Shown here: positions 39,247 through 47,560 of the stretch, piece after piece
How the letters are laid out: each line of letters opens with the position of its first letter
How positions within the stretch are numbered: position 1 is the stretch's first letter
Origin: Photobacterium sp. GJ3
Lineage (GTDB): Bacteria; Pseudomonadota; Gammaproteobacteria; Enterobacterales; Vibrionaceae
Direction: 5' to 3'
DNA length: 64,000 nucleotides
Assembly (NCBI RefSeq): GCF_018199995.1
Contig: NZ_CP073578.1
Location: 1,054,001-1,118,000, forward strand
Position numbers and translations under genes: made by a program
Notes under the pieces: generated by a model
Told to the model about the DNA's origin: nothing
The model's input: the letters and a program-made list of their open reading frames with translations, nothing else
The model's database searches: none

Positions 39247-40194
39247 ATGAATAGGACGTCGAACCGTTGGTTGTGGCATGCAGCCTTTTTTGCCATTCTG
39301 GCTTTCTTGATGCTGGGTTTATATCAGGCATCGCAAAGTATTAACTACAACTGGCAGTGGCAGCGTGTGTTGCCCTTTATTATTGATACCTCGCCGCAGG
39401 AATACCGTGCTCAGGGAGATGGCACGGTTCAGATCAATGCAGATCACAGCATCACGATTCAACTGGATGACAGTGATGTCCCTCAGCGTATTCCGGCCTA
39501 TGATCACCGGAATGTCCAACAAGGCGATTTAGTCTTTGAAGGGGATATCCTCGCCACCAGTCAGCAATGGACTATCGGACCTGTGACCATGGGGCTCTGG
39601 GTCACGCTCAAGATATCCGTCCTGTCCTTGTTCTTTGCGATCATTCTGGGCCTGATCGCTGGCCTGATGCGCATTTCCCATAATCCTGTCACCAAGAATA
39701 TGGCGTTTCTCTATGTTGAGGTGATTCGTGGCACGCCATTACTGGTTCAGATTTTCATCGTTTATTTTTTTCTGGGCACGATCTTCGATCTGGAACGCTT
39801 TACGGCCGGTGTGGTTGCGCTGTCGATTTTTACCGGTGCATATATTGCCGAAATCATCCGCTCCGGCATCCAGTCCATTCCCCCTGGCCAGATGGAAGCG
39901 GCACGGTCACTGGGGATGAGTTATCCAAAGGCGATGATGTATGTCATTCTGCCGCAGGCGTTCAAGCGAACATTACCGCCGATGGCCGGGCAGCTCATTA
40001 CCCTGATCAAAGATTCTTCGCTGGTATCTGTCATTTCTATTACGGATTTGACGAAGGCTGGCCGCGAGGTGATCAGTGGAAGCTTTGCCACTTTTGAAGT
40101 GTGGTTTGTGGTTGCAGCTTTGTACCTGCTACTGACGACAAGCTTATCCTGGGCAGTACAACGCATTGAGAAGAGGTTGGCGAGCAGTGACTAG
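39247..40194 (+). CDS. Polar amino-acid ABC transporter, permease
   Basis: A 315-residue HisM/GlnP-family permease. After a first membrane helix (about 9-28) comes an unusual hydrophilic stretch of ~80 residues (about 30-112, including [17 protein letters not shown]) predicted to be periplasmic. Then comes the normal permease core with [14 protein letters not shown] and the EAA loop [25 protein letters not shown] that docks the ATPase. Only one permease gene is present, so the transporter should work as a homodimer. The next gene starts 19 bp downstream. Confidence 0.9.
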   Translation: MNRTSNRWLWHAAFFAILAFLMLGLYQASQSINYNWQWQRVLPFIIDTSPQEYRAQGDGTVQINADHSITIQLDDSDVPQRIPAYDHRNVQQGDLVFEGDILATSQQWTIGPVTMGLWVTLKISVLSLFFAIILGLIAGLMRISHNPVTKNMAFLYVEVIRGTPLLVQIFIVYFFLGTIFDLERFTAGVVALSIFTGAYIAEIIRSGIQSIPPGQMEAARSLGMSYPKAMMYVILPQAFKRTLPPMAGQLITLIKDSSLVSVISITDLTKAGREVISGSFATFEVWFVVAALYLLLTTSLSWAVQRIEKRLASSD

Positions 40195-40213
40195 AACATA
40201 TCAGGGCGATGAC

Positions 40214-40939
40214 ATGATTATCGCAGAAGGCGTCAATAAAATTTATCCGAACCAATGCCATGCGCTGAAGGATGTGAGTGCGACTATCAAGCGGGGTGAA
40301 GTGGTGGTGATTATCGGCCCCTCCGGATCCGGGAAGTCGACTTTTCTGCGTACACTCAATCAACTGGAAGTGATTTCTTCCGGAAAGATTCAGATGGATG
40401 GCATGGATATGTACGCCAAGTCGACCAATATCAATGAACTACGTGCCAATGTTGGCATGGTTTTTCAGTCTTTTAACCTGTTTCCTCACAAAACGGTCAA
40501 GGGCAACGTGATGCTTGCGCCTCAGAAAGTGCTGGGCCGTGCGAAATCAGAGGTCGAAGCCGACGCAGAGCAGTTGCTCAGGCGTGTCGGACTTGCTGAG
40601 AAAATGGATGTTTATCCGTCGCAGTTATCCGGCGGCCAGCAACAACGGGTGGCGATTGCCCGTGCGTTAGCCATGCAGCCCGATGTCATGCTGTTTGATG
40701 AACCTACGTCTGCACTTGATCCGGAAATGGTGGGAGAAGTGCTGGATGTGATGAAAGATCTGGCGGCAGAAGGCATGACCATGGTGGTCGTAACGCATGA
40801 AATGGGATTTGCCAAAGAAGTTGCGGATCGGGTTCTGTTCATGGAAGACGGCGAATTGCTGGTGGGCGATATCCCCGAGCACATTTTTGATTCTCCCAAG
40901 CATCCACGTTTAGTGCAGTTCCTTTCCAAGCTTTTGTAG
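40214..40939 (+). CDS. Polar amino-acid ABC transporter, ATP-binding protein
   Basis: A 241-residue GlnQ-type ATPase. Walker [10 protein letters not shown]-loop [10 protein letters not shown], signature LSGGQQQR, Walker [13 protein letters not shown] and switch His in VVVTHEMGF are all intact. I take the ATG at 40214, preceded by AGGG. The frame also opens at 40166 inside the permease gene, but those residues are not family-like. It completes the binding protein-permease-ATPase operon and is followed by a terminator-like hairpin. Confidence 0.92.
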   Translation: MIIAEGVNKIYPNQCHALKDVSATIKRGEVVVIIGPSGSGKSTFLRTLNQLEVISSGKIQMDGMDMYAKSTNINELRANVGMVFQSFNLFPHKTVKGNVMLAPQKVLGRAKSEVEADAEQLLRRVGLAEKMDVYPSQLSGGQQQRVAIARALAMQPDVMLFDEPTSALDPEMVGEVLDVMKDLAAEGMTMVVVTHEMGFAKEVADRVLFMEDGELLVGDIPEHIFDSPKHPRLVQFLSKLL

Positions 40940-40986
40940 GCAGACCACGTCTTATTCACGTACAGGATAAGCGTCGGTGAACGGTG

Positions 40987-41043
40987 ATCGCCTGTGACAC
41001 GGAAGTTTCCCGGATGTCGCAGGCGATACAGCGTTTATTTTTT
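40987..41043 (+). terminator. Terminator-like hairpin after the ABC operon
   Basis: ATCGCCTGTGACA (40987-40999) pairs with TGTCGCAGGCGAT (41015-41027), 13 pairs with one wobble. A T-rich tract follows at 41035-41043. Confidence 0.6.
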
Positions 41044-41141
41044 CCCTTTGTCTTTATGCTGGGCTTTGTCATGCCCCTTACCCGGATTATTGTTCCCCTG
41101 CACACTCCGGTTCTCTTGGTCTCTTTGACATCCTCCCCGAG

Positions 41142-41617
41142 CTAAAGCGCGGGGATTCCTACAGCTAGACGGCGATGCCCCGCCGCGAGAATATTGCTTG
41201 CCGCGTTTACGTCGCGGTCGTGCTCTGCTCCGCACTCAGAGCACACCCATTCTCTTATTCGCAAGCCTGCTCTACCTTTCGGACTGCTGTCGGGGATAGC
41301 CCCGCAGCACGAACAAGTTACGGTGGAGTACGATTCGTTGACTACTTCGAACACAACTGACCGCGCTATCGCTTTATATTCCAACTGTGTTTTGAGCATT
41401 GACCAACCAGCATCTAAAACCGATTTTGCCATCTTGGTTTTAACCAGCTTGGTACTGCTCACATCGCCAACGATTATCGCAGCGTTGTTATTTACAAGCT
41501 GCGTACTGAATTTATGTAAAGCATCCTTGCGACGATTTTTTATCTTCGCGTGAATTGCCTTAACTCGCTTTTTCTTATTCGCTCTCTGAGCGATACCCAA
41601 ATCCGCTTCTAGATCGC
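41142..41617 (-). pseudogene. tnpB: tnpB, 3' part (RuvC-like C-terminal half with zinc ribbon)
   Basis: This is the C-terminal part of an IS200/IS605 TnpB, separated from its N-terminal part by an IS4-family insertion. The frame entering from the IS end reads RDLEADLGIAQRANKKKRVKAIHAKIKNRR, the usual central TnpB sequence. The acidic strand IVGDVSSTKL, the zinc ribbon CSCCGA...CSECGAEHDRD and the terminal RDVNAASNIL follow. TnpB proteins are RNA-guided nucleases related to Cas12 that help keep the element in place. A guide (omega) RNA, if present, would overlap the 3' end near 41125-41200. This copy cannot make a full protein. Confidence 0.85.
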
Positions 41618-43013
41618 GGTCATAGACAGGACCTTAAGCATTAAGCTTTTCATAAATTCCATCTAAGGTTCTGTCTTTCTTGGATTTTCTCTGAGCTGCT
41701 TTGCGAGCATTCATTGATATATATACCATAGCCCATTCCAGTCGCCCTGATATTTCAGACCTTGCTTGGTGCATCAAGCTTTCCAATATTGGAAGTAGCC
41801 AAACATCAACATTTTTTGCCGCTTTTAATACAGATACTGACGGCAGGCTGGTTATGGCAATACTTCGCCGAACAATCAGCGCTAGCAAACTGGCCCAAAT
41901 CAGCCCCTCAGCAATGGCTTTTTGTGCCGTTACAAAACGACGCCAATTCGTATGCGACTTTAACTCCTTGAATAGCAACTCAATTTGCCATCGGCACCGA
42001 TAGAGCGCCATGATATCGTCTGCTGAAAATTGTGATGTCGGCAAGTTTGTCAACCACAGACAAAAACGCTTTTCTTCAGCGAACCATCGACGCACCACCC
42101 GGAACTCGTACTTTCCTCGCTTGCATCTCAGGTCAAGAACTTCGGAGCGGTTAGTTTTTCGGCTAATATCCTTGAGTTTCATATCTATTAATCTTGGTAA
42201 ACGCCGACCATTGCCATTGTGGGCACTAACAATTGTTGGGTTCAGTGATTTACCGCCACGGACGATAAAATGGCCGTTATGACGAGAAAGTTGCTCGAAA
42301 TAGCTAAAATCCACATAGCCAGCATCGGCTAAAAGCAATTTTTTCTCTAGGTTGCCAGGTGTGGGCAAGTACGTCCGCTCAGATGCTGTATCTGCCGTTA
42401 CTGTCATCGTTTTTGGTGACTGGTCAAACAGCGACATGGTCATATGACATTCAATCGCAGCAGGATAGTTTTTGAAGCGGCTTGGAAAAACCTCACGAAG
42501 TCCGTCGTGAACTCGAAAAGAACTGCCATCCTGCAGAATAACATCGTCGAAATGAGATAAATTTGCTGGCATTGAACGCGAACTCTTCTGGAACAGCTGA
42601 ACTATTGCAAATTTGACCAGCTCTTTCATAAAGTCGGCAAAACTATCTTTTCGCAACTGGTTATGAAAAGGCTTATAAGCCACATTTTGCTTTTCACTCA
42701 GACACATCCCGTTGAACTGGCGATGAAGGTCGGCAATGGCGTGGCAATTGCCCTTGCTCAAAGCCGCGAGAAGGCTGAGTACCAATTGTTGAGGCTGAAT
42801 TGCTCTGGCCCGCTGAGTAAAACCACACTTTCTTGCAGTTTTTTCGAGAAAACTGGCATCGAAGAATTGCACCAGTTGCTTTTTTAAAGAGATAATCGTC
42901 ATCGGCTTCACGGTTGATTCTGGTTGTTTGTTTGGCGACGATTATCAGATCATAAGTGAAGCCTTTTTTCTATCTAAAATATGGGGTTAGAGCTAAAGAT
43001 CCTGTCTATGACC
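41618..43013 (-). mobile_element. IS4-family insertion sequence inside tnpB
   Basis: 1396 bp bounded by inverted repeats. GGTCATAGACAGGA at 41618 matches the reverse complement of the sequence ending at 43013 over 14 bases, and the similarity continues less perfectly (CCTTAAGC against TCTTTAGC). It carries a single transposase gene. I could not find a clean target-site duplication: the tnpB codons at the two borders (LER and RDLE) suggest that a few target codons are missing. Confidence 0.85.
41634..42911 (-). CDS. IS4-family DDE transposase
   Basis: 425 residues. The family hallmark Y-x2-R-x3-E-x6-K is visible as YRCRWQIELLFKELKS near residue 310. The first acidic residue lies in LQDGSSFRVHD and the second in LLADAGYVDFSYF. 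The N-terminal helical region (LKKQLVQFFDASFLEKTARKCGF) is typical of DNA-binding IS4 transposases. The length is normal and no frameshift is seen, so the protein may be active. It catalyses cut-and-paste transposition of the element that splits tnpB. Confidence 0.9.
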   Translation of the reverse strand: MKPMTIISLKKQLVQFFDASFLEKTARKCGFTQRARAIQPQQLVLSLLAALSKGNCHAIADLHRQFNGMCLSEKQNVAYKPFHNQLRKDSFADFMKELVKFAIVQLFQKSSRSMPANLSHFDDVILQDGSSFRVHDGLREVFPSRFKNYPAAIECHMTMSLFDQSPKTMTVTADTASERTYLPTPGNLEKKLLLADAGYVDFSYFEQLSRHNGHFIVRGGKSLNPTIVSAHNGNGRRLPRLIDMKLKDISRKTNRSEVLDLRCKRGKYEFRVVRRWFAEEKRFCLWLTNLPTSQFSADDIMALYRCRWQIELLFKELKSHTNWRRFVTAQKAIAEGLIWASLLALIVRRSIAITSLPSVSVLKAAKNVDVWLLPILESLMHQARSEISGRLEWAMVYISMNARKAAQRKSKKDRTLDGIYEKLNA

Positions 43014-43619
43014 ACGCTCTAGCTTAGTGCCATCACTGCACGTCGCAGTGTCTTTAAGCCCTAAATCCACCCCAATGGCGGCTTTACCTGTGGCTGTGGG
43101 TAATTGCTCTACCTGTACGCACACATTGAAGTACCAACGCCCTCTAGAGTCTTCAGAGAAAGAACCAGAGGTGAATTCGTACTGTGAAAGCCCGTAGGTA
43201 TCCCATACTTTAAAGATGTGCTTCGCAAACACTACCTGACCATTCTTCCACTTGGCCGAACCTTTCTTGAATGGAACAAAGCCCAGAGAGCGTTTAGAGC
43301 CAGAACTTACGCGCCAGCGTAACTTAGCACGTTTGAATTGCTTTCTTGCTTGAGCATGTTTGGCACATACCTCTTGCGCGGTGTGAGATGGGATAATAAA
43401 CCCCGATTCCTTTCTGAACTTTAGAACAGGCTTTTGGGTGTCGTAAGCTGACATCCAGACAGGTTTAACCGCGCCAGCATCGCTATAGTTGCGACTAGCT
43501 TTCATGGTTAGTTCGTTAGCAAAGTTAAAGCACTGATTAACTTCATACGACATCTGCCTCAGCAGCTTCGCATGTTTATCTTTAACCCTAACACTTAAAG
43601 TTTTGGTCTGAATGCTCAT
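43014..43619 (-). pseudogene. tnpB: tnpB, 5' part (N-terminal half)
   Basis: About 200 residues of a TnpB start: MSIQTKTLSVRVKDKHAKLLRQMSYEVN..., then SGFIIPSHTAQEVCAKHAQARKQFKRAKLRWR and the first RuvC strand AAIGVDLGLKDTATCSDGTKLER. The IS4 element follows directly and would append a few unrelated residues before a stop at 42993. Together with 41142-41617 this makes up a nearly complete TnpB. It lies head-to-head with tnpA, 46 bp away. Confidence 0.85.
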
Positions 43620-43665
43620 ATTCCTTTAACATAAGCGCTTTAAAGCTAATTGTAAAGGTTGGTCT

Positions 43666-44070
43666 ATGGAGTTTCGGAAAGGGCGTCACTGTGTATTTTT
43701 GATGCACGTACACCTCATATTTATCACTAAGTACCGAGGCAAAGTGTTTACTGATGAGCACCTACAAACGATGCGGGGCATAATGGAAAAAGTCTGCGCT
43801 GACTTTGAAGCGGAGATCACAGAGTTCAACGGAGAGCAGGACCATGTTCATCTCCTGGTGAACTACCCGCCTAAAGTGGCTATATCGAAGTTGGTTAATA
43901 GCCTGAAAGGCGTATCCAGTCGGAGGTTGAAGCAACACCACCCCGAGTTGCATAAGCCAGCGTACCTGAAAGATGCTCTTTGGTCGCCAAGCTACTTTGC
44001 TGGCTCTGTTGGTGGTGCTCCGATAGAAGTGTTAAAACAATACATCGAACAACAAGATAGGCCGCATTAA
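43666..44070 (+). CDS. tnpA: IS200/IS605-family HUH transposase TnpA
   Basis: A 134-residue Y1 transposase. The HUH motif is HVHLL in the stretch EQDHVHLLVNYPP, and the catalytic tyrosine lies in VLKQYIEQQ near the C-terminus. The start RKGRHCVFLMHVHLIFITKYR and LKDALWSPSYFAGSVGG are typical of IS605-type TnpA. The length is normal and the gene looks intact. It transposes the element as single-stranded circles using the subterminal hairpins; the broken tnpB is not required for that. Confidence 0.92.
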   Translation: MEFRKGRHCVFLMHVHLIFITKYRGKVFTDEHLQTMRGIMEKVCADFEAEITEFNGEQDHVHLLVNYPPKVAISKLVNSLKGVSSRRLKQHHPELHKPAYLKDALWSPSYFAGSVGGAPIEVLKQYIEQQDRPH

Positions 44071-44242
44071 GCTGCTTCGCAGCTTGCGCTATCCTTCTCC
44101 GCCCTACAAGGACGGAGCTTGTCGTGTTTTTTGGTCAGTGATCGAACCACTTGAGGTTGGCGGTGAATCTTTGGCAAACTCGTTATAATTGAATCAGGTA
44201 GATATTTTTTCAACGAGTTCTCAATGAGTGCTAAGGATTTGC

Positions 44243-44983
44243 ATGAAACTGAACTGTGATATGGGCGAAAGCTACGGTTGCTGGCAGATGGGGGATGATC
44301 TGGCAGTGATGCCCTATGTTGATCAGGCGAATATTGCCTGCGGATTTCACGCATCAGACCCGGACACCATGGCCAGAACAGTGGCCAGTGCAGTGACACA
44401 TCAGGTGACCATCGGTGCGCATCCGGGCTATAACGACAAGCCAGGATTTGGCCGTCGCAGCATTCCACACAGCCCCGAAGCCATTACCCATCTGGTGGCA
44501 TACCAGACGGGGGCACTAGAAGCCATCTGTCAGTTACATGGCACGCAGGTTGCGTATGTGAAGCCGCACGGTGCCCTGTATCACGACATGATGAACCGGT
44601 CAGATGTCCTGGATGCGATTCTGAAGTCAGTCGCAGCGATGAACCGGCAACGGCCAACCCCGCTCGCGCTCATGGTGTTGGCGAAAGCCGATAACAGCGC
44701 CATTCAAGCCGCAGCAGCCCGGTATCAGGTGCCGTTACTCTTTGAAGCTTTTGCAGATCGGGCCTATGACGAACAGGGCAACCTGGTGGCGCGAAACCAA
44801 CCCGGCGCGGTTCACCATGATCCGGTACAGATTCAACAGCAGGCATTGGCGCTGGCTACCGGTTCAGTGACCACGATCAACGGACAGTCATTGTCCCTGC
44901 AGGCCGATACCCTGTGTGTGCATGGCGATAATCCAGAATCCATTGCGACCATTGCCGAAATCAGAAAGGCGATGCAGTTATGA
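44243..44983 (+). CDS. pxpA: 5-oxoprolinase subunit A (LamB/YcsF family)
   Basis: 246 residues of the PxpA/YcsF family: LNCDMGESYG at the start, HPGYNDKPGFGRR, VKPHGALYHDM, and LCVHGDNPESI near the end, all family signatures. PxpA, PxpB and PxpC together hydrolyse 5-oxoproline (pyroglutamate) to glutamate with ATP. I start at the ATG at 44243 with AAGGA upstream. A TATAAT box lies at 44184-44189 with no good -35. The insertion sequence ends only ~120 bp upstream, so it may influence transcription. The stop overlaps the pxpB start. Confidence 0.93.
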   Translation: MKLNCDMGESYGCWQMGDDLAVMPYVDQANIACGFHASDPDTMARTVASAVTHQVTIGAHPGYNDKPGFGRRSIPHSPEAITHLVAYQTGALEAICQLHGTQVAYVKPHGALYHDMMNRSDVLDAILKSVAAMNRQRPTPLALMVLAKADNSAIQAAAARYQVPLLFEAFADRAYDEQGNLVARNQPGAVHHDPVQIQQQALALATGSVTTINGQSLSLQADTLCVHGDNPESIATIAEIRKAMQL

Positions 44984-45678
44984 TTCGCTTTGATACGGTC
45001 TCAGAAAGTACCTTGATGGTGCATTTTGCGGATGAGATTGATGTCAGCATGACGCCCTTGATTGCCCGCCTAACCAACCAGATTCAGGCCGACTTTCCGG
45101 AGCAACTGATCGATTTGCTGCCTTCCTATACGTCGATCCTGATTCATTTTCATCCGGACAAAATCACGGAGCGCGTGCTTCGTGAGCGTGTTCAGCATTG
45201 TTATCAGCAATGGCAAAACCAGCCTGTTTCGGCGCAGGGAAAACTGATTGAATTGCCCGTTTATTATCATCCGGATGTCGGGCCGGATTTGGCAGCCTTA
45301 GCCGCCAGTCAGGCGATGAGTGTCGACGAGGTCATTGCCCTGCACAGCGGCGCAACCTATACCGTCTGTGCCATTGGTTTCGCGCCGGGCTTTGCTTTTC
45401 TGGCTTCCGTGGATCAGGCTATCGCGACACCGAGGCATGCGGAGCCCAGACTTCGGGTGGCGGCGGGCAGTGTCGGGATTGCCAATCAGCAAACGGCGGT
45501 GTACCCGGCGCAGTCACCGGGCGGCTGGCAAATCATCGGGAACTGCCCCAAGCCACTGTTCAATCCGCATCAGGAGCCGATGACTCCATTTCAGGTTGGG
45601 GATCAGGTGCGTTTTCAGCCGATTGATCGTCAGACATTTCATTCGCTCGGAGGGGAAATATGGCCACACTGGAAGTGA
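44980..45678 (+). CDS. pxpB: 5-oxoprolinase subunit B (KipI family)
   Basis: 232 residues of the PxpB/KipI family: LPSYTSILIHF, LPVYYHPDVGPDL, IGFAPGFAFLASVD and the conserved VAAGSVGIANQQTAVYPAQSPGGWQIIGNCP. It overlaps pxpA by 4 bp (ATGA) and pxpC by 19 bp, so the three subunits are translationally coupled. It forms the catalytic complex with PxpC. Confidence 0.93.
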   Translation: MIRFDTVSESTLMVHFADEIDVSMTPLIARLTNQIQADFPEQLIDLLPSYTSILIHFHPDKITERVLRERVQHCYQQWQNQPVSAQGKLIELPVYYHPDVGPDLAALAASQAMSVDEVIALHSGATYTVCAIGFAPGFAFLASVDQAIATPRHAEPRLRVAAGSVGIANQQTAVYPAQSPGGWQIIGNCPKPLFNPHQEPMTPFQVGDQVRFQPIDRQTFHSLGGEIWPHWK

Positions 45679-46585
45679 TCCGCCCCGGCACGCTCACACT
45701 GATTCAGGACACGGGTCGCCTGGGGGTTGCCCGTCAGGGATTAAGTCAGGGCGGGGCGGCAGATTTACATGCCTATTGCTGGGCGAATTATTTACTGGGT
45801 AATTCAATGGAGTGTGCCCAGCTCGAAATCACCCTGGGACAGGCCAGTTTTAAAGCGCATGCCGACATTGAATGCGCGCTGACCGGTGCAGAAATGCAGG
45901 CAACTTTAGACGGCGAACCCGTGGATACCTGGGCCACTTTTGTCATGCGCAAAGGGCAAACTCTGCAACTGGGCTATGCCCGCAGCGGGCTGCGCGCTTA
46001 TCTGGCAATTCAGGGTGGATTTGAGACTCTCCCAGTCCTTGGCAGCCGTTCTACTGTGGTTCGTAATCAGCTTGGCGGGATCGATGGCAGCGCCTTAAAA
46101 GCGGGGGATGCGCTGCCGGTACAGTCCAGCTTGCTTCGCCACCGTCCCCGTTATGTGCCGCCCCGGTTTATACCAGACTACGACAGCCCGATCGAATTGC
46201 ACCTGCTGGCCTCCTCGCAGTGGGAGTTTTTTCCACCGGACGCCAGAAATCAGTTTTTTGATAATCACTATCATGTGTTGCCTGAAAGCGACCGGATGGG
46301 ATGCCGTCTGGAGGGCAACGCCATTCTGGGTGGTCCGGCCGGGATTGTATCTGAAGGGATTGCGCTGGGTGCCGTTCAGATCCCCCCAATGGACAACCAA
46401 TCGTATTGCTGAACGACAGACAGACACTGGGCGGTTATCCGAAGCTGGGATGTGTCGCTCGTATTGATTTACCCAGACTGGCTCAGGCGCGCCCTGGAAA
46501 AGACATCCGATTTATTCGTGGTGATTTGGTATCATTGCGAAAAGCATGGCAGCGATTCTCGCATTTTTTTGGCCTGCCATTCTGA
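45660..46585 (+). CDS. pxpC: 5-oxoprolinase subunit C, with an apparent -1 frameshift near its end
   Basis: A PxpC/KipA-type carboxyltransferase-like subunit: VIRPGTLTLIQDTGRLG at the start, LGSRSTVVRNQLGG and DRMGCRLEG in the body. The first frame stops at 46412, giving 250 residues. After the C run at 46382-46387 the -1 frame continues with exactly the family's C-terminus: PNGQPIVLLNDRQTLGGYPKLG, then VARIDLPRLAQARPGKDIRF to a TGA at 46583. One extra C gives 308 residues, the usual PxpC length. I therefore annotate the whole span as one gene, with a sequencing or genuine frameshift inside. Confidence 0.9.
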
Positions 46586-46616
46586 GACCAAAACTTTCCC
46601 GACAGAGGAGGAACGG

Positions 46617-47177
46617 ATGTATATCTTTGGCTACGGTAGTTTGATCAATCGTGCTTCGCGTCAACGCACCGGACAGACCGGTGCAGCGATTCCGGCAGAG
46701 GTGGAAGGTCTTCAGCGTCACTGGGGGAAAGTGGATGGTTCTTATGCCATTTCCCCGCTGGTGGCGTCGCTCGGAGAAGGCCGCTGTAATGGCGTACTGC
46801 TGAAAGTTGAAGATCATTTCCTCGGCCATTTTGACCAGCGTGAACGCGGATACCAGCGGGTTGAGCTGGATCCGGCCCGAATTCTTCAGGATGAGCTTCT
46901 GTCATTCGATGCGCCAATCTGGGTGTATGTGAAAGAAAACCCAGCCCCGCCTTGCGACCAGCAACCGATCATGCAGACTTATGTCGACACGGTGCTGGCC
47001 GGATGCCTGTCGATTTCTGATGCCTTTGCCCGCACCTTTGTCGAGACGACTTCCGGATGGCACCACCCGCTGGAAAACGATCGAGAAAGCCCGAAGTACG
47101 GTAATCTTGCCGGGGTCGAGGAGGCGCATCTGCCTTGTATCGATCGCTTGGTTCACCGCTCCAGAAAGCCGTTCTGA
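46617..47177 (+). CDS. Gamma-glutamylcyclotransferase-like protein
   Basis: 186 residues with the GGCT/AIG2-like start MYIFGYGSLINRAS, in which YGSL is the substrate-binding loop, and a possible catalytic Glu in the FDQRERGYQRVEL segment. Members cleave gamma-glutamyl amino acids or related amides, releasing 5-oxoproline. Lying next to pxpABC, it would supply that operon's substrate. The ATG at 46617 follows a strong GAGGAGG; the upstream extension to 46452 is the frame-shifted 3' end of pxpC. The stop is two bases before the next ATG. Confidence 0.8.
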   Translation: MYIFGYGSLINRASRQRTGQTGAAIPAEVEGLQRHWGKVDGSYAISPLVASLGEGRCNGVLLKVEDHFLGHFDQRERGYQRVELDPARILQDELLSFDAPIWVYVKENPAPPCDQQPIMQTYVDTVLAGCLSISDAFARTFVETTSGWHHPLENDRESPKYGNLAGVEEAHLPCIDRLVHRSRKPF

Positions 47178-47179
47178 AC

Positions 47180-47431
47180 ATGGCAAAACCCAATAAAAAA
47201 GGGCCGGAAAGGACGATTGAAATCTATTGCAGTCAGTGTCGGACGCTCTTGCTGAAATATCGCAAAGGCGGAAAGGGGGCGCTGGTGAAATGCTTTAAAG
47301 AGCGGATTGTCAGAGACCATACGACAACACCCTGCTGCTGCCCCGGATGTGAGCAAGTCTTTGCCCGCGATACGCTGGTTCGGGGCACACCCGCGTTCAA
47401 GATCATTGGTGGGAAAGCTTTTCAGAAATAG
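47180..47431 (+). CDS. Small zinc-ribbon protein of unknown function
   Basis: 83 residues, basic, with two cysteine knuckles: CSQC (about residues 17-20) and CCCPGC (about 52-57), a classic zinc-ribbon pattern. It starts two bases after the stop of the cyclotransferase-like gene, so it is very likely translated from the same mRNA. I do not recognise a named family; a nucleic-acid-binding or metallochaperone role would be a guess. Confidence 0.65.
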   Translation: MAKPNKKGPERTIEIYCSQCRTLLLKYRKGGKGALVKCFKERIVRDHTTTPCCCPGCEQVFARDTLVRGTPAFKIIGGKAFQK

Positions 47432-47560
47432 CCGGGAAGGGTTTATTTCCCGGCAGTCTGGTTTAATTTGCCAAAGCCGATTGTGCGGTCAACACATCCG
47501 GGTTGTTGCTGGTGAAATAGCTTTGCGGACACAGTTCTCGTTTGGTGCGCAGAACGGCTT

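Larger units (their letters stand above)
41125..44125. mobile_element. IS200/IS605-family element, interrupted by an IS4-family element
   Basis: The element carries divergent tnpA (+) and tnpB (-). The tnpB-side end has TTGACATCCTCCCC and an imperfect hairpin CCCCGAGC/GCGCGGGG with loop TAAA (41135-41154). The tnpA-side end has a comparable imperfect hairpin CTCCGCCC/GGACGGAG (44097-44117). Such subterminal hairpins are recognised by single-strand HUH transposases. The outer right edge is uncertain by about 15 bp. Without the inserted IS4 element the length would be about 1.6 kb. tnpB is broken; tnpA looks intact. Confidence 0.85.

Noticed and set aside
41618..43013. Target-site duplication around the IS4-family element
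   Set aside because: The flanks on the two sides share no exact direct repeat of the expected length; the tnpB codons at the borders do not join without loss.
44067..44468. Minus-strand frame opposite pxpA and the IS end
   Set aside because: A shadow of pxpA; no start signals. Only the short stretch near 44126-44220 looks faintly coding and could not be linked to a gene.
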